Positions 5,146 through 6,979 of a stretch of 6,979 nt of DNA are shown here, piece by piece. How positions within the stretch are numbered: position 1 is the first letter of the stretch; the number at the start of each line of letters is the position of its first letter. The notes beneath the pieces were generated by a model. It was not told the DNA's origin. It did not search any database and was given only the letters and a program-made list of their open reading frames with translations. The position numbers were made by a program, and so were the translations under genes. Source of the stretch: CAYQAE01 sp964415445 [NCBI: uncultured archaeon] (GTDB taxonomy: Archaea; CAYQAE01); the NCBI GenBank assembly GCA_964415445.1, contig CAYQAE010000092.1:1-6979 (forward strand). Direction: 5' to 3'.

Positions 5146-6979
5146 TTAAATTCCAACTCTAGTTCTTATCTCAGATTTTAATCTCATTGGAGCAATTGCC
5201 ATTTTAGTACGTAGACTATTTACTACTTCATTATAAACAGGTGCTGATCCTTTTGGATCTTCTAATGATAATATCATAGCAAATTTTATAGGATCTAATA
5301 ATTCAACGCCATCTCTAAGTAATAAATTAATTCTAATTCTCCATTTATCAGCCTTTTTTGAACTATAGGTGGCATGAAATTGTTTTATAGGCCTCCATTT
5401 TTGCCCATCTTTAATTAAATAACTTTCATATGATTTGTTTAGATCTCCTAAATATGGATTTTCAGATAATTTTGATGTTTCTACTTCTTTACCATCCTCA
5501 TTTTTATAAACCGATTGAAATGAGACATTTAGATTTGATCGAACATATTCACTACCAAAATTATAATTTAGGGGAGATTCTGCAACTAAAGTAATTTTTA
5601 TTCTACCTCTACACGTTCCATCTGGTTTTTTTAACGAATCGGGCCAAGAAAATGGATATTCTATAAAAGAACCGGGAATTATTCGGTCTTCAAAGATTAT
5701 TTTTATTTCAGAATCTTTGCAGCCAATTAAATTAGCTATTTTAGGAGGCTTTCCAAAACCTACATATTGCATTACGTCTTCATAATTGCTAATTTCTTTA
5801 GGTATTTCACTACTGTGTATTGCTAAAGCCTTGATTAAATTTAAAGATGGCGGTGGCGATAAATTATGAAAAATTAAAGATAATGTACGTGCAACTAGTG
5901 GAGCTGAATAGCTTGTACCAATATCTTCAATTAAATTCCCTTTGTCATCAAACGACATTATTCCCAATCCCTTTTTATGGAAATGACCATCATGATAATA
6001 CAAATTACCACTGTAATGGACAAGTTCAGGTTTAACAATAAAACAAGGACCTGGACCTTTACAAGAATAAGAAGCAGGCTCATTTTTTTTAGTAAGGCTA
6101 TTTTTAGCATCTTTACATGACAATGCACCTACTGTTATTGCTCGAACAGAGTCACCAGGGATTTGTAATTTATCTACTCCATCATAATCATCAGGTGGCC
6201 ATCTTCTTTGTGAAATAGATTCATTATTTCCAGAAGGGAGAGTTATGATTATATTATGTTTATCCTGAAACTCATCTAAAAATGTAGCAAAAGAAGAAAA
6301 CTTTTGATCTTCTACACTTTCATCTACTCCTAATGACATATTCCATATTTTTATACCGTGTTTTTTTGAAAGTTGAGGTACAGAATAATTTAATCTATCG
6401 ATAATTTCATCTTCTGTTATTTTACCATCTTTTGGAATTATTTGTATATCTACAAATTGAAAACATTGTTCATCTGAACATATATCATCATTTAATTTAT
6501 GTCCCATTGTAGCTAATCCAGCTACGAAACATCCGTGTTCGCAATTTCTATCTTCTTTTGGATCAAAAACAGTATTATCAATTATCCACGGACTTAAATT
6601 GCTGTGATCAGAGGGGATTCCACTATCTATAACTCCTAATTTAGGATATTCAATGTCTTCTGAAGGTTTTGGTACTTTGAATTTTTTTTCTTGGATATAA
6701 ACTTTTTTAGGTTCGATTAATTTAAATTTAGGAAAGAAAGATAATGTTCTAACTGCAGGATGTTGGGATATTTTTTCAATTTGATCTTCATCAGCACCAA
6801 TTATTTTCCAAATATTGCATTTTTCTAGCTTAGATATATTTTCTATAAATAATTTTAGTGATTTAATCCATCTGACAAATCTATTTCGTATATACTGATT
6901 AATTGATGGATTGTGGTCAAACAAAATAACTTTCAAATATGTTTTATCTTCTCTCATAGCTTTTGTCTTTAGCTCTTTT
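5146..6979 (-). CDS. Subtilisin-like S8 serine protease, IetS-like, probably 5'-partial at the window edge
   Basis: The frame from the Met at 6957 gives 603 residues with a complete subtilase triad: Asp111 in GVIDSGIP, His141 in CEHGCFVAG, oxyanion Asn244 in LPSGNN, and Ser349 in GTSYSAPLVA. There is no signal peptide, so it should act in the cytoplasm. A ~100-residue N-terminal region precedes the catalytic domain. The SYSCKGPG...KPEL segment (297-311) and the long beta-rich C-terminal part resemble subtilases encoded beside an AAA ATPase, as in IetAS (Gao_Iet), known from plasmid maintenance and anti-phage defence. The frame stays open upstream through 6979 (KELKTKA before the Met). The true start and the expected ATPase gene may therefore lie outside the window. 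Cysteines cluster around the active site (139, 143, 160, 165). The protease call is firm; the IetS assignment is inference from overall layout. Confidence 0.82.
   Translation of the reverse strand, partial: KELKTKAMREDKTYLKVILFDHNPSINQYIRNRFVRWIKSLKLFIENISKLEKCNIWKIIGADEDQIEKISQHPAVRTLSFFPKFKLIEPKKVYIQEKKFKVPKPSEDIEYPKLGVIDSGIPSDHSNLSPWIIDNTVFDPKEDRNCEHGCFVAGLATMGHKLNDDICSDEQCFQFVDIQIIPKDGKITEDEIIDRLNYSVPQLSKKHGIKIWNMSLGVDESVEDQKFSSFATFLDEFQDKHNIIITLPSGNNESISQRRWPPDDYDGVDKLQIPGDSVRAITVGALSCKDAKNSLTKKNEPASYSCKGPGPCFIVKPELVHYSGNLYYHDGHFHKKGLGIMSFDDKGNLIEDIGTSYSAPLVARTLSLIFHNLSPPPSLNLIKALAIHSSEIPKEISNYEDVMQYVGFGKPPKIANLIGCKDSEIKIIFEDRIIPGSFIEYPFSWPDSLKKPDGTCRGRIKITLVAESPLNYNFGSEYVRSNLNVSFQSVYKNEDGKEVETSKLSENPYLGDLNKSYESYLIKDGQKWRPIKQFHATYSSKKADKWRIRINLLLRDGVELLDPIKFAMILSLEDPKGSAPVYNEVVNSLRTKMAIAPMRLKSEIRTRVGI

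Noticed and set aside
5847-6035. 62-residue plus-strand open frame
   Set aside because: It is antisense to the catalytic-serine region of the subtilase, with no recognisable domain.

Overview
The window looks like very A+T-rich archaeal chromosome. The best evidence is an apparently intact beta-RFAP synthase (first committed step of methanopterin synthesis) at 2382-3299 (-). Supporting evidence is the promoter layout: TATA-like boxes sit about 25-30 nt upstream of the best start codons, giving near-leaderless transcripts. There is also a surface protein dense in N-glycosylation sequons with a C-terminal membrane anchor. I cannot name the genus; a methanogen or another methanopterin-using euryarchaeal lineage fits.

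Layout from left to right. 1-404 is A+T-rich with no gene that I can support. 405-674 (-) is the C-terminal remnant of a probable nucleotidyltransferase, fused at about 665-675 to an oppositely oriented 3' fragment of a DUF2283 gene (675-776, +). A VapBC-type toxin-antitoxin pair follows on the minus strand (796-1442); the PIN toxin frame is knocked out of phase with its start by a 9-A tract. Next come a degraded 3' end of a beta-RFAP synthase gene (1593-1797, -), a DUF4258-DUF2283 pair (1878-2321, +), the intact beta-RFAP synthase, and a secreted eight-repeat FG-GAP/propeller protein with a CARDB-like domain and membrane anchor (3360-4961, -). A 5' fragment of beta-RFAP synthase follows (5012-5124, -). 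Last is a cytoplasmic subtilisin-like S8 protease that probably continues past the right edge (5146-6979, -).

The genes do not form one pathway. The pattern is a housekeeping cofactor gene surrounded by toxin-antitoxin and defence-like modules and by broken copies of itself and of its convergent DUF2283 neighbour. The two synthase scars have the same orientation and bracket the intact gene. The left DUF2283 scar shares 54 identical bases with the intact copy. This indicates repeated duplication and recombination at the locus, with VapBC inserted between the two left-hand scars.

The most interesting candidate system is the S8 protease. Its features resemble the ATPase-associated subtilases of the IetAS/Gao_Iet type, whose AAA ATPase partner would be expected just beyond the right edge.
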